From Alkalispirochaeta americana (GTDB lineage: Bacteria; Spirochaetota; Spirochaetia; DSM-27196; Alkalispirochaetaceae), in NCBI RefSeq assembly GCF_900156105.1, contig NZ_FTMS01000008.1, forward strand, positions 62,001 through 126,000: a DNA stretch of 64,000 nt. Direction: 5' to 3'. The notes under the pieces are model-generated. The model was not told the origin of the DNA, ran no database searches, and worked only from the letters and a program-made list of their open reading frames with translations. This document shows, one piece after another, positions 41,969-49,463 of this stretch; position 1 is the first letter of the stretch, and the number at the start of each line of letters is the position of its first letter. The position numbers and the translations under genes are program-made.

Positions 41969-42385
41969 ATGAACACCCTGGGCGGACTTTTCAAAACCCT
42001 GGCAGATGAAACCCGGCTGAGGCTGATATACCTCTTTCTGCGCAGTAGCGATTCTCTTTGCGTATGCGAACTGGTAGATGCCCTGGGCCTTCCACAGTAC
42101 CAGGTTTCCCGCCACCTGAGCGCACTCAAGGCAGCCGGTTTGGTACAGGCCACCAAACAGGGAACCTGGGCGTATCACTACCTTGAAGAAGGCTCGCCCC
42201 TGATTCAGGCACTGTGGACATTCCTGCGGGAAGCGCCCTTGAGCGCCGACTCACAGGAGCAAATTCAGCAGGATTACCAGGCCCTGACACACCGCCTTGC
42301 CCTGAGAAGCAACGGATGTTGTGTGGTGGGCCTCAACCCGAACCCTCTCAAAGACCCGACACCAAAAGGAGATACATTCATATGA
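41969..42385 (+). CDS. arsR: ArsR-family arsenite-responsive repressor
   Basis: About 138 residues from the ATG at 41969 (an upstream ATG at 41906 lies inside the operator). Winged-helix protein with the metal site SLCVCEL (C31, C33) at the start of the recognition region, matching the ELCVCDL type of As(III) sensors, and the helix YQVSRHLSALKAAGLV. A second cysteine pair (NGCCVVG) near the C-terminus is unusual. AAGGAG is 11 bases upstream. The stop overlaps the arsD start (ATGA). Confidence 0.92.
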   Translation: MNTLGGLFKTLADETRLRLIYLFLRSSDSLCVCELVDALGLPQYQVSRHLSALKAAGLVQATKQGTWAYHYLEEGSPLIQALWTFLREAPLSADSQEQIQQDYQALTHRLALRSNGCCVVGLNPNPLKDPTPKGDTFI

Positions 42386-42786
42386 GCGATACCGTAACCA
42401 TAGAGATCTTTGACCCGCCCATGTGCTGCCCCGGGGGCTTGTGTGGTCCTGCGATCGATCCGGCACTTCTGGATATGAACGAAACGATTCTGACGCTGAA
42501 AAACGACCACGGCATCGTGATTCAGCGGTACCTGTTGCAGCAACAGGGCCAAAAGTTCATGGAGAACCCGGCCGTTCTGGAGCTCCTTCAGAAGCATAAC
42601 ACCGATATCCTGCCCGTCACCGTTGTGAACGGCAAGGTAGTCAAGACAAAGGCCTTTCCAACCTGCCATGAGCTGCTTGCCTGGAGCGGAGGAGAAACGC
42701 CGGAACCAAAGGGCGCCGGAGCCGTAGCCGTAGCCGTAGCCGAAACCGATGCCGAAAGCACAACAAGCAAGGATGAATCACTATGA
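42382..42786 (+). CDS. arsD: Arsenite metallochaperone ArsD
   Basis: 134 residues. ArsD hands As(III) to the ArsA ATPase and weakly represses the operon. The required cysteines are present as MCCPGGLCG (C15, C16, C21), and the thioredoxin-like core ends with VVNGKVVKTKAFPT. The C-terminal tail after residue 110 is a low-complexity Ala/Val/Glu stretch encoded by short repeats. ATGA overlaps on both sides couple it to arsR and arsA. Confidence 0.93.
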   Translation: MSDTVTIEIFDPPMCCPGGLCGPAIDPALLDMNETILTLKNDHGIVIQRYLLQQQGQKFMENPAVLELLQKHNTDILPVTVVNGKVVKTKAFPTCHELLAWSGGETPEPKGAGAVAVAVAETDAESTTSKDESL

Positions 42787-44774
42787 CGAAAAACGATACA
42801 CACTATATCTTCTTCTCCGGTAAAGGCGGCGTGGGAAAGACCACCATGGCCTGTGCCACCGCCGTCCATAATGCCCAGGAAGGCAATCGGACCCTGATCG
42901 TAACAACCGATCCCGCGTCAAACCTCTCGGACGTCTTTGAAACCGAGATCGGTCACAATATCCGCCCCCTGGGAAAATCCCGGGGAATCGACAACCTCTG
43001 GGGTATGGAGATCGATCCGGATCGTGCCACCGAGGAGTACCGTGAACGCATTCTCGCACCAATGCGCGCGGTGATGCCGGAAAACGTGATGAAGGTGATG
43101 GAGGAGCAGTTTAACTCCCCCTGCACCACGGAGATCGCCTCCTTTGACCGTTTTGTGGACTTCATGTCTGGCGACGACGCATCCCGGGCAGCTCCAGGGG
43201 AAGATGGATCCCCTGGCGGCAGCGCTGGCGCAGCCTGGGACGTAGTAATCTTTGACACCGCTCCTACGGGCCACACCCTGCGTCTCCTGGAGTTGCCCGT
43301 GGACTGGAGCAAACATATCGAGGAAAGCGCCAGGGGGAGCGGGAACACCTGCATCGGCCCGGTGGCCTCAATCCAGGAAAACAAGGCCAAGTACGACGAG
43401 GCCACCCGCCTGCTGGGTGACCCCACCCGTACAGAGTTCACCTTTGTGTTGCAGCCGGAAGAAACGTCAATTTATGAGACCCGTCGATCCTCCAGCGAGC
43501 TTGCTGAAATCGGGGTCGCGAATACCCGGTTGATCGTCAACGGGATACTCCCGGAGGCTGTCTGCGAGCACCCCTTCTTCCGCAGCCGCTATGAGATGCA
43601 GCAACGCCATCTCCAACAGATTCGCAGCGAGTTTTCCGTCCCTCTGACCTTTATGTATCAGCGCGATGGTGAGATCAAGGGCCTTGCCGGTTTGCGCCAC
43701 GTGGCCAGAGATCTCTTTGCCGGCCAGGACCACAGGCCGGACTATCTGCTCCAGGCCGACACTACGGAGAATTCTCCGGAATCCCTCACCGACTCGCCCT
43801 CCTACGAGGAGCAGGATTCGCGCTCCTTGCTGGACACAATCAGCCCGGTCCGGGGAAAAACCAAGGCTCTGTTCTTTACCGGAAAGGGCGGCGTTGGCAA
43901 GACAACCGTCTCCTGCGCCACAGCCTTTGCCTTGGGACGCGCGGGATTCAAGACGTTGCTGCTCACCACAGACCCGGCATCGCACATTGGCCAGGTGCTG
44001 GAACAACCAATTGGCGACACGATTACTCCGGTGCAGGGAGCGGAAAACCTCGATGCCGTGATGATCGACCAGGAAGCTGCTGTGGCTGAGTACAAGGAGC
44101 GGATCCTCGCCGACGCCCGGAGGAAGTACTCCGAGGATATGCTGATAGCGGTCAAGGAGGAGCTTGAGTCGCCCTGCACCGAAGAGATGGCAGCCTTTGA
44201 CAAGTTCATGTGGTACGTGGAGCGCGAGGAATACGACCTGGTAGTCTTCGACACCGCTCCCACGGGACATACCCTGCGATTGCTGGAGTTACCCTTTGAC
44301 TACGCTGACCAGGTCGGGATGATGGTCACTACCACAGGAGAAGGGAATACCGCCAAAAGCGAGACCCAGGCCCGATTCGACAGGATCATCGCACAGATGA
44401 AGGACCCGGACCGCAGCGCCTTTGGTTTTGTGGTCTACCCGGAATCAACTCCCGTGATTGAGGCATACCGGGCGATGGTGGATCTGAGGGCTGCCGGGAT
44501 CGAGACGCAGTTTGTCGTGGCCAACCAGGTACTTCAGAAGGAATACTGCACCAACGATTTCTTCCGAAAGCGCCGGACGATGCAGGAAAAATACCTGGGC
44601 AAGATCAACCAGCGTTTTCAGTTGCCCGTGACAATTATGCCGCTCTTTGAGACGGAAATCACCGGCCTGGCCATGGTGGAACGCGCCGCCGACTCGCTCC
44701 TGGCAGGATCACTCCAGTCCGGCACGGCAGGGGACGGGACGCGGGTAAAGACAAAAACGGTAGCAGGAGGCTGA
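42783..44774 (+). CDS. arsA: Arsenical pump-driving ATPase ArsA
   Basis: 663 residues made of two homologous halves. Each has a deviant Walker A (GKGGVGKTT near 13-21 and 368-376) and a DTAPTGHTLRLLELP signature. The three cysteines that bind As(III) in the E. coli enzyme can be matched to C114 (SPCTTEIASF), C190 (CIGPVAS) and C465 (SPCTEEMAAF). A Gly/Ser/Asp-rich insert lies at about 130-150. Coupled to arsD. No arsB or acr3 follows, so its membrane partner is unclear. Confidence 0.95.
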   Translation: MTKNDTHYIFFSGKGGVGKTTMACATAVHNAQEGNRTLIVTTDPASNLSDVFETEIGHNIRPLGKSRGIDNLWGMEIDPDRATEEYRERILAPMRAVMPENVMKVMEEQFNSPCTTEIASFDRFVDFMSGDDASRAAPGEDGSPGGSAGAAWDVVIFDTAPTGHTLRLLELPVDWSKHIEESARGSGNTCIGPVASIQENKAKYDEATRLLGDPTRTEFTFVLQPEETSIYETRRSSSELAEIGVANTRLIVNGILPEAVCEHPFFRSRYEMQQRHLQQIRSEFSVPLTFMYQRDGEIKGLAGLRHVARDLFAGQDHRPDYLLQADTTENSPESLTDSPSYEEQDSRSLLDTISPVRGKTKALFFTGKGGVGKTTVSCATAFALGRAGFKTLLLTTDPASHIGQVLEQPIGDTITPVQGAENLDAVMIDQEAAVAEYKERILADARRKYSEDMLIAVKEELESPCTEEMAAFDKFMWYVEREEYDLVVFDTAPTGHTLRLLELPFDYADQVGMMVTTTGEGNTAKSETQARFDRIIAQMKDPDRSAFGFVVYPESTPVIEAYRAMVDLRAAGIETQFVVANQVLQKEYCTNDFFRKRRTMQEKYLGKINQRFQLPVTIMPLFETEITGLAMVERAADSLLAGSLQSGTAGDGTRVKTKTVAGG

Positions 44775-44777
44775 CCG

Positions 44778-45005
44778 GTGACCTACGAGTACCAATGCGA
44801 AAAGTGCGGGAACACCTTCGATGTCACCGCCTCCATCGCCGAGAAGGCGGCCGGCCTGGAGCCGGCCTGCCCGGAGTGCGGATCAAAACAGACGTCGCAA
44901 CTCTTTGGCGGAGTGGGAATACTCTCGGGCGCAGGCACCTCCAGCCCCGGCGGAAGTTTCGGCGGTGGCCTCTGTGGCCCCGGCAGGGGCTCCGGGTGCT
45001 GCTGA
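44778..45005 (+). CDS. FmdB-like zinc-ribbon protein with cysteine tail
   Basis: 75 residues from a GTG three bases after the arsA stop, with AGGAGG at seven bases. The N-terminal MTYEYQCEKCG and PACPECGS form the zinc ribbon typical of FmdB-type putative regulatory proteins. The tail is Gly/Ser-rich and contains LCGPGRGSGCC, ending in two cysteines; LCGP also occurs in ArsD. The tight spacing and this tail suggest a part in the arsenic operon. Confidence 0.75.
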   Translation: MTYEYQCEKCGNTFDVTASIAEKAAGLEPACPECGSKQTSQLFGGVGILSGAGTSSPGGSFGGGLCGPGRGSGCC

Positions 45006-45022
45006 ATCAAGGGAGCACAGCG

Positions 45023-45316
45023 ATGAATGCTGAACAGGTGGTGCGGATCTTTGTGCCACCTACCGGCGAGTGCGCCGGAGACAACACCTGGGAGAAGGCA
45101 GCCCGGGGGATCGAGGAACGGCTACGAAGACGAACCGGCATCAAGGTCCGATTCGAAACGATCTACCTCTTTAGCCCGGAATTCTTTGCCCACCCCGAGG
45201 TGGCCCAACTGATTCAATCAGGACAGAAGCCACCGATCATCATGGTCAATAACCGGATAATTCAGGCCGGCGGAAAGCTCCGGGAACGAACCATACGGGA
45301 AGCACTGGAAGGCTGA
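45023..45316 (+). CDS. Small thioredoxin-fold-like protein of unknown function
   Basis: 97 residues. The N-terminal strand VRIFVPPTGECAGDN contains the only Cys (C17), a helix follows, and the later PPIIMVNNRIIQAGG segment resembles the cis-Pro/strand part of thioredoxin-like folds. I do not recognise a named family; resemblance to YuzD-like proteins is possible. AAGGGAG lies before the ATG, 17 bases after the FmdB-like gene, so it is in the same operon. Confidence 0.6.
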   Translation: MNAEQVVRIFVPPTGECAGDNTWEKAARGIEERLRRRTGIKVRFETIYLFSPEFFAHPEVAQLIQSGQKPPIIMVNNRIIQAGGKLRERTIREALEG

Positions 45317-45386
45317 AATGCACGATCCCGGCAATAACGGATACGGATACGGCCGGATACGGACCAAAAACAACCAGGAGCACGAG

Positions 45387-45770
45387 ATGACGACAGACAC
45401 GACAATAAATCAGGATATAGCAACAGCAGCGCAGGCCTTTGCCGCCGGATTGTCGGAAACACCGGAATACAGGGAATACGAAGCGGCCTCCGAGGCGTAT
45501 CAGCAGGATGCGGAAGCCCGGGATCTATTGCGAACATTTCAAATGGCGCAAGAGCAGACTCAACGCACGACCGCCTGGGGCGGAACCGCCGACGATGCCC
45601 AAACCCTGGAAGATCTCCGGAGCCAGGTAACCTCCAACGCGGTACTCTCGCGTTTTTTCGCCTCCCAGGAGAATCTGGTGCACCTCCTGAAGGAAACCAA
45701 TACATATATGACAGAACGATTGGGCTTTGATTTTGCAACCCTCACCAAACCTGCCGGCGGATGTTGCTGA
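45387..45770 (+). CDS. YlbF/YmcA-family protein ending in GGCC
   Basis: 127 residues from the ATG at 45387, which has AGGAG at seven bases. An all-helical YlbF-type domain (YREYEAASEAYQQD, RTFQMAQEQTQ) followed by a flexible tail. The only two cysteines are the last two residues. In Bacillus the related RicA and RicF form an Fe-S-binding complex with RicT, so cysteines matter in this family. Placement in an ars operon is unusual. Confidence 0.75.
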   Translation: MTTDTTINQDIATAAQAFAAGLSETPEYREYEAASEAYQQDAEARDLLRTFQMAQEQTQRTTAWGGTADDAQTLEDLRSQVTSNAVLSRFFASQENLVHLLKETNTYMTERLGFDFATLTKPAGGCC

Positions 45771-45812
45771 CCCTCAGGTCCAGCACTGCCACACCAACGA
45801 AAGGACCCTGCC

Positions 45813-46178
45813 ATGACCAACGCACTAAAGCAAGCTACCGACACGTTCATCGCGGCGCTTGAAAAGGCTCCACCGGTACATACCTTCCAGGAAGCCAACC
45901 GCCTCTTTGAAAGCAGCGAGGAACTTCAGGGTTTGCGCGAACAGTACAGCGCCCTGGCGCACGAACTTCAGCAGAAACAGATGGAGGGCACTCTGACACA
46001 GGAGAACATCACCGAACTGCGCGCGATCCAGAACCAGGTAAACACCCACAAGATCACCGCAAACCTGCTGAGCACCCGGAACGAAGCTGTGACAACACTG
46101 GGTCTGGCAAACCGGACGATCAGCGAGATCGTAGGGTTTGATTATGCCGCCACTGCAGCACCGGCAAGGACGTGCTGA
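45813..46178 (+). CDS. Second YlbF-family protein with a single terminal cysteine
   Basis: 121 residues. The helical pattern (FQEANRLFESSEELQGLREQYSAL, then LQQKQMEGTLTQENITELR) matches the YlbF/YmcA fold and the upstream protein. The only cysteine is the final residue (APARTC). AAAGGA precedes the ATG. Both YlbF-type genes are the last of the arsR transcript, before a convergent hairpin. They may form a heterodimer; that is inference. Confidence 0.75.
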   Translation: MTNALKQATDTFIAALEKAPPVHTFQEANRLFESSEELQGLREQYSALAHELQQKQMEGTLTQENITELRAIQNQVNTHKITANLLSTRNEAVTTLGLANRTISEIVGFDYAATAAPARTC

Positions 46179-46242
46179 GAGGCTGCGAGGAAAGCGGATT
46201 CTGCCGGGCAACCGGCGGGATCGCCGCCCGCCAGGCAGCCTC
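46179..46242. terminator. Hairpin between the convergent ars operon and arsC
   Basis: GAGGCTGC (46179-46186) pairs with GCAGCCTC (46235-46242), with additional GC-rich inverted repeats inside. It begins directly after the last operon stop and ends close to the arsC stop, so it may terminate both directions. Confidence 0.55.
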
Positions 46243-46248
46243 CCCGCC

Positions 46249-46683
46249 TCAACCCAGGACCCGTTCCACGAAGTCCTTGCTCTTCGCCCGAATCTGGTCC
46301 CGGATCGGCCGCACGAAGGCAAGCTTCTCTTCCATGGTTCCGGTCGCCTTCGACGGATCCGGAAAGGGCCAGTGGAGCCGCTCCTTTTCAGCCGGAAAGA
46401 TCGGACAACGCTCAGCCGCTTCCTTGTCGCACACGGCTATCACATAGTCAAAACGCTCCCCGGCTGTATGCAGATCGAAGACGCTGCGGGTACTCTTGCC
46501 GGTTATATCGATCCCGTCTTCTTTCAGCAGCTCCACCACCACCGGGTTCAGCGTCCCCGGTTCGATTCCGGCACTCACGACCTCAAGAGAATCTCCGGCG
46601 GCTTGACGGATGAACTCTTCTGTCATTTGGCTTCGGGCGCTGTTATGTATGCAGATCGCCAACACTCGTGGTTTTAAACTCAT
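46249..46683 (-). CDS. arsC: Arsenate reductase, thioredoxin-coupled type
   Basis: 144 residues, low-molecular-weight phosphatase fold. The CX5R loop is CIHNSAR (C11, R17), and the two relay cysteines are C85 and C93 in VCDKEAAERCP, with DP in PFPDPS as the acid. It reduces As(V) to As(III), which the neighbouring operon would handle. It is on the opposite strand with its own promoter region (46684-46869), so it may be regulated separately. Confidence 0.93.
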   Translation of the reverse strand: MSLKPRVLAICIHNSARSQMTEEFIRQAAGDSLEVVSAGIEPGTLNPVVVELLKEDGIDITGKSTRSVFDLHTAGERFDYVIAVCDKEAAERCPIFPAEKERLHWPFPDPSKATGTMEEKLAFVRPIRDQIRAKSKDFVERVLG

Positions 46684-46869
46684 ATTCCGTCCTTATCGTC
46701 AGGTTTTAGATCCATCCTCAGGCCACAGATCGCAGACTACATCAACAGTAGCATCCTTAAGTTATAGCCATGTTAGCGATCTTTCAAACTATTTCGGGCA
46801 TAACCATACCATACAACTCATATATGGCACCACCGAGACATTCTGAACCCCACACGGTTCCCGTGGCGC

Positions 46870-47655
46870 CTAGCGGGATCTGGTAAAGGAGTACCCCAGG
46901 GATATGGTAAAAACCGTCACATCCTTTTCGTGTTGCACAATGGAACTGAGCGAAAGATTAAGCGGCCTGTAGAGAAGATCAAATCCAAAAATAACCGACC
47001 CGTACCCGTCGATAGATCCGGAGTCCCCGTCGGGACTGTCGTCACCGGAATACTCAGTGATATATCCACCGAAGGAATAGCGATACACGCCAAAGGGACT
47101 CAGTATGAAATCAGAGAGTAGAATGTTTGCCTGGACACCACCTCCCGGCACAAGAAGATAGTTGAGCATCTGCATGGTCATATCGGAATCGTCCATATCC
47201 AGAACAAAAAACGTGGCGTGCCCTCCCAGGACCCCAAAAACCAGCAGATCCAGATTATCCTGGTGGTAGGGACGCAGGATCGGTGTAAAATCGTAGAGCA
47301 GAGGAAGCCCGGTGAGATCTGCACCGGGAAGGTCTCCCCGGAGGATACCCCCTGTGAAGGTTTGCTGAAAGGAGAGATCCGACGAGGGCGATTCCTGTTT
47401 GGAATAGCTCCCCAAAAGGCCATCGAAGCTCCAATCTTCGTCGGTGCTGATGTTTATATAGGTTCCACGCAAAGAGTGGGTGGTCTGGCCCTGGTCAAAG
47501 ACGGGATAGCCCACGGGTGGTGGTGCAATGGTGAACTGAAACTCCGTATCCGCCGTGGCCCCGGCCAGAGTTGAAAAGAAAAAGAATACCAGGAAAAGAT
47601 TTGCAGGCTTCCACCACCTTTTATACATATCTGCGTTATACATATCTGCGCACAT
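46870..47655 (-). CDS. Probable outer-membrane beta-barrel protein
   Basis: About 261 residues from the ATG at 47655, with GGGGG six bases upstream; several nearby ATGs are possible because of a small local duplication. A signal peptide (WWKPANLFLVFFFFSTLAGATA) is followed by alternating strand-like segments and an aromatic C-terminal strand, TISLGYSFTRSR, though with a basic end. Asp/Gly-rich turns are frequent. No family recognised. Confidence 0.6.
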   Translation of the reverse strand: MCADMYNADMYKRWWKPANLFLVFFFFSTLAGATADTEFQFTIAPPPVGYPVFDQGQTTHSLRGTYINISTDEDWSFDGLLGSYSKQESPSSDLSFQQTFTGGILRGDLPGADLTGLPLLYDFTPILRPYHQDNLDLLVFGVLGGHATFFVLDMDDSDMTMQMLNYLLVPGGGVQANILLSDFILSPFGVYRYSFGGYITEYSGDDSPDGDSGSIDGYGSVIFGFDLLYRPLNLSLSSIVQHEKDVTVFTISLGYSFTRSR

Positions 47656-47733
47656 AAACATCCCCCTGCTCAATTCTACGATAGAACACCCGCGGAATGC
47701 AAAAACACCAGCAGGCACGCCTGCGGGGCGGCC

Positions 47734-47767
47734 CAAAATAAAACAGGCCGGTTCCGCTGAACCGGCC
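47734..47767 (-). terminator. Intrinsic terminator of the lipoprotein gene
   Basis: A perfect nine-pair stem, GGCCGGTTC/GAACCGGCC with a four-base loop (47746-47767), followed on the minus strand by a T-rich run (47734-47744). It lies about 60 bases after the lipoprotein stop. Confidence 0.85.
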
Positions 47768-47826
47768 CGCCTTGAGGTGATCACCTGACCACCTGTCAGG
47801 ATCAGAGTTCAGGTGTCACGGTGATA

Positions 47827-48402
47827 TCACTCGAAACTTTCGTACACAATCTGGCGAATCTCCTGGGCAGCGTTGTAGGCGTAGTTTTCCACCAACTTCT
47901 GCTGGGAATCGTTCACCGTAACGGTGAAGGAAGGCGCATCGTAGCGGACCTCCCGGGTCTTTGCCGTGACCAGGTTATCGTCCCGATCGTAGGTTCGAAC
48001 ACGGAAAGTTGCCGAGATGCTGCGAATCACATCGTTATCAGAGACCTGAATCACCGGGTTGGCAATCCGCACCTCGGTCTTGAACATGTAGTCAGCACCG
48101 GTACGGCGATCCTGAACGTTGAAAATACCGTCGGAAACAACATCTTCGATGAGCTGGTCCCGAATGCTTTGGGACAGACCCGAGGCGTAATTGTAACGCC
48201 AAATGCCGCTGGCCACCTCAAAGTCAATGTATATGGTCTGGCCTTCCCACTCGGGCTTTGCCGTGGGAACGTACTCAACCCGCTCTATCTCCGTGGGCTG
48301 GAACATCTCCGAGAGAGTTTCGCAGCTGCTCAGAACCAAAGCCCCCGCAAGAAAAATCAAGGCAACCAGTAAACGCCCCCGCACTCCCTTTCTTGTACTC
48401 AT
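47827..48402 (-). CDS. Lipoprotein of unknown function
   Basis: 191 residues. The ATG at 48402 has GAGGAGG upstream. The signal ends in the lipobox LSSC with C27. The mature part has several beta-strand-like segments (GQTIYIDFEVASGIW, ATFRVRTYDRDDNLV) and may be a periplasmic or outer-membrane-attached lipoprotein. It lies downstream of a LuxR-type regulator on the same strand, with a palindrome and two further inverted repeats between them. Confidence 0.75.
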   Translation of the reverse strand: MSTRKGVRGRLLVALIFLAGALVLSSCETLSEMFQPTEIERVEYVPTAKPEWEGQTIYIDFEVASGIWRYNYASGLSQSIRDQLIEDVVSDGIFNVQDRRTGADYMFKTEVRIANPVIQVSDNDVIRSISATFRVRTYDRDDNLVTAKTREVRYDAPSFTVTVNDSQQKLVENYAYNAAQEIRQIVYESFE

Positions 48403-48417
48403 ACGCGCCTCCTCATG

Positions 48418-48469
48418 ACCCGGGCTCCTCCCGGGTGTTTGACAGTAGTATCTCCCGGAAATGCTACTG
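48418..48469. promoter_or_regulatory. Two inverted repeats in the lipoprotein leader
   Basis: ACCCGGG (48418-48424)/CCCGGGT (48430-48436) forms a hairpin three bases upstream of the lipoprotein ribosome site. CAGTAG (48443-48448)/CTACTG (48464-48469) lies further upstream. They could affect translation or bind a regulator. Confidence 0.4.
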
Positions 48470-48488
48470 CCACTGAGACCGCGCCACA

Positions 48489-48506
48489 ATTGGCCGATCG
48501 GCCAAT
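48489..48506. promoter_or_regulatory. 18-base perfect palindrome, candidate LuxR-type box
   Basis: ATTGGCCGATCGGCCAAT reads the same on both strands. It lies 24 bases after the luxR-type stop and about 90 bases before the lipoprotein start. LuxR-type regulators bind 18-20-base dyads, so it may be the site of the neighbour. No T run follows, so it is not a good terminator. Confidence 0.5.
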
Positions 48507-48530
48507 AAAGGCAACATCGGCGCACAACAA

Positions 48531-49304
48531 CTAGAAGGGGTTCACCACCCCCAGATGGACCGCCCGGGCTACGCTCTCCACCACGGAAGCGGTTCCCAAT
48601 TTTTTAAAAATGTTCTCACAATGGCGCTTGATACAGGATTCGCTCACCGTCAGAAGATCTGCCACCTCGTTCTTTGACTTTCCCCAGGAGAGCCACAGAA
48701 GCACCTCCCGCTCGCGCGCCGTGAGAAGCGGGAGATCACGCGGTGAACGCTCGCGTTCCCTGCCCTGGGTTTCTTCACCGTCGCTACGGGCGGATTCCTC
48801 CAGAAGTGAGTAGGCTGTCTGAAAATGAACAGCTCCAGTCTTGAGGATCGCCAGGGCAGCCCTATCGGTCCTCATGTCCCCCGCGGAAGAAGCCAGGCCA
48901 AAGCCAATAATTATTCCACGGGGTCGATAGATCGAGAAACCAGCTCCGCCAACGATGGAAAACTCCCGGGCCTCTTCCATGACCAACTGTGACCGCTTTG
49001 CAGGAAACCGCTGGGCAGCCTCCTTCCAGGTGAAGGGCCGGTCATCGATCCGGGCCATGGCACAGACAGGATCGTGGTCATAGTGCTCTGCCGCTACGTA
49101 TCGGTCCAGCCAGTCCGAGGGATAATTACTGATGTTTTGGAGGGCCGTCTCCCGCATCTGGTGCGGTTCGCGGCAGGAAACATCACCGATCATGAACTGA
49201 TCAAAGCCAAAGCTCTTGATGAACCCCGCAAAACGCCCCAGCAGCTCTCCCGGAGACGCCGCCAGGAGGCAATCCTCCACAAAGGAAGGGACTGCGCCTA
49301 GCAC
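48531..49304 (-). CDS. LuxR-type quorum-sensing regulator (autoinducer-binding domain plus HTH)
   Basis: 257 residues. The N-terminal autoinducer-binding domain keeps the pocket residues known from TraR: W65, Y69, D78 and W93 at the same spacings (W57, Y61, D70, W85 in TraR). The C-terminal GerE-type HTH (about 190-257) starts with LTAREREVLLWLSWGKSKNEVA. No luxI-type synthase is in the window, so it is a solo. Start is GTG at 49304, with a near-consensus promoter upstream. Confidence 0.88.
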   Translation of the reverse strand: MLGAVPSFVEDCLLAASPGELLGRFAGFIKSFGFDQFMIGDVSCREPHQMRETALQNISNYPSDWLDRYVAAEHYDHDPVCAMARIDDRPFTWKEAAQRFPAKRSQLVMEEAREFSIVGGAGFSIYRPRGIIIGFGLASSAGDMRTDRAALAILKTGAVHFQTAYSLLEESARSDGEETQGRERERSPRDLPLLTAREREVLLWLSWGKSKNEVADLLTVSESCIKRHCENIFKKLGTASVVESVARAVHLGVVNPF

Positions 49305-49345
49305 GGACTCACCGGCAATACTATTTTCTCTTTCATTGAATCTAA

Positions 49346-49374
49346 ATTATAGGATCCTCCAGAAAAACCTGCAA
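49346..49374 (-). promoter_or_regulatory. Promoter of the LuxR-type gene
   Basis: On the minus strand TTGCAG (49369-49374), 17 bases, then a perfect TATAAT (49346-49351). The predicted start is about 35 bases before the GTG. Confidence 0.65.
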
Positions 49375-49463
49375 CAAAGGAGCTGTCAAAAAACGTCCAG
49401 GGCAGCCCCCGGTCAGAGCCGCTTGTGGTGATGATCTTCTTCAGATAAACTGACCGCTCCGTT

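Noticed and set aside
48489-48506. Palindrome as an intrinsic terminator of the LuxR-type gene
   Set aside because: There is no T run after it on the minus strand and the dyad has no loop, so an operator is more likely.
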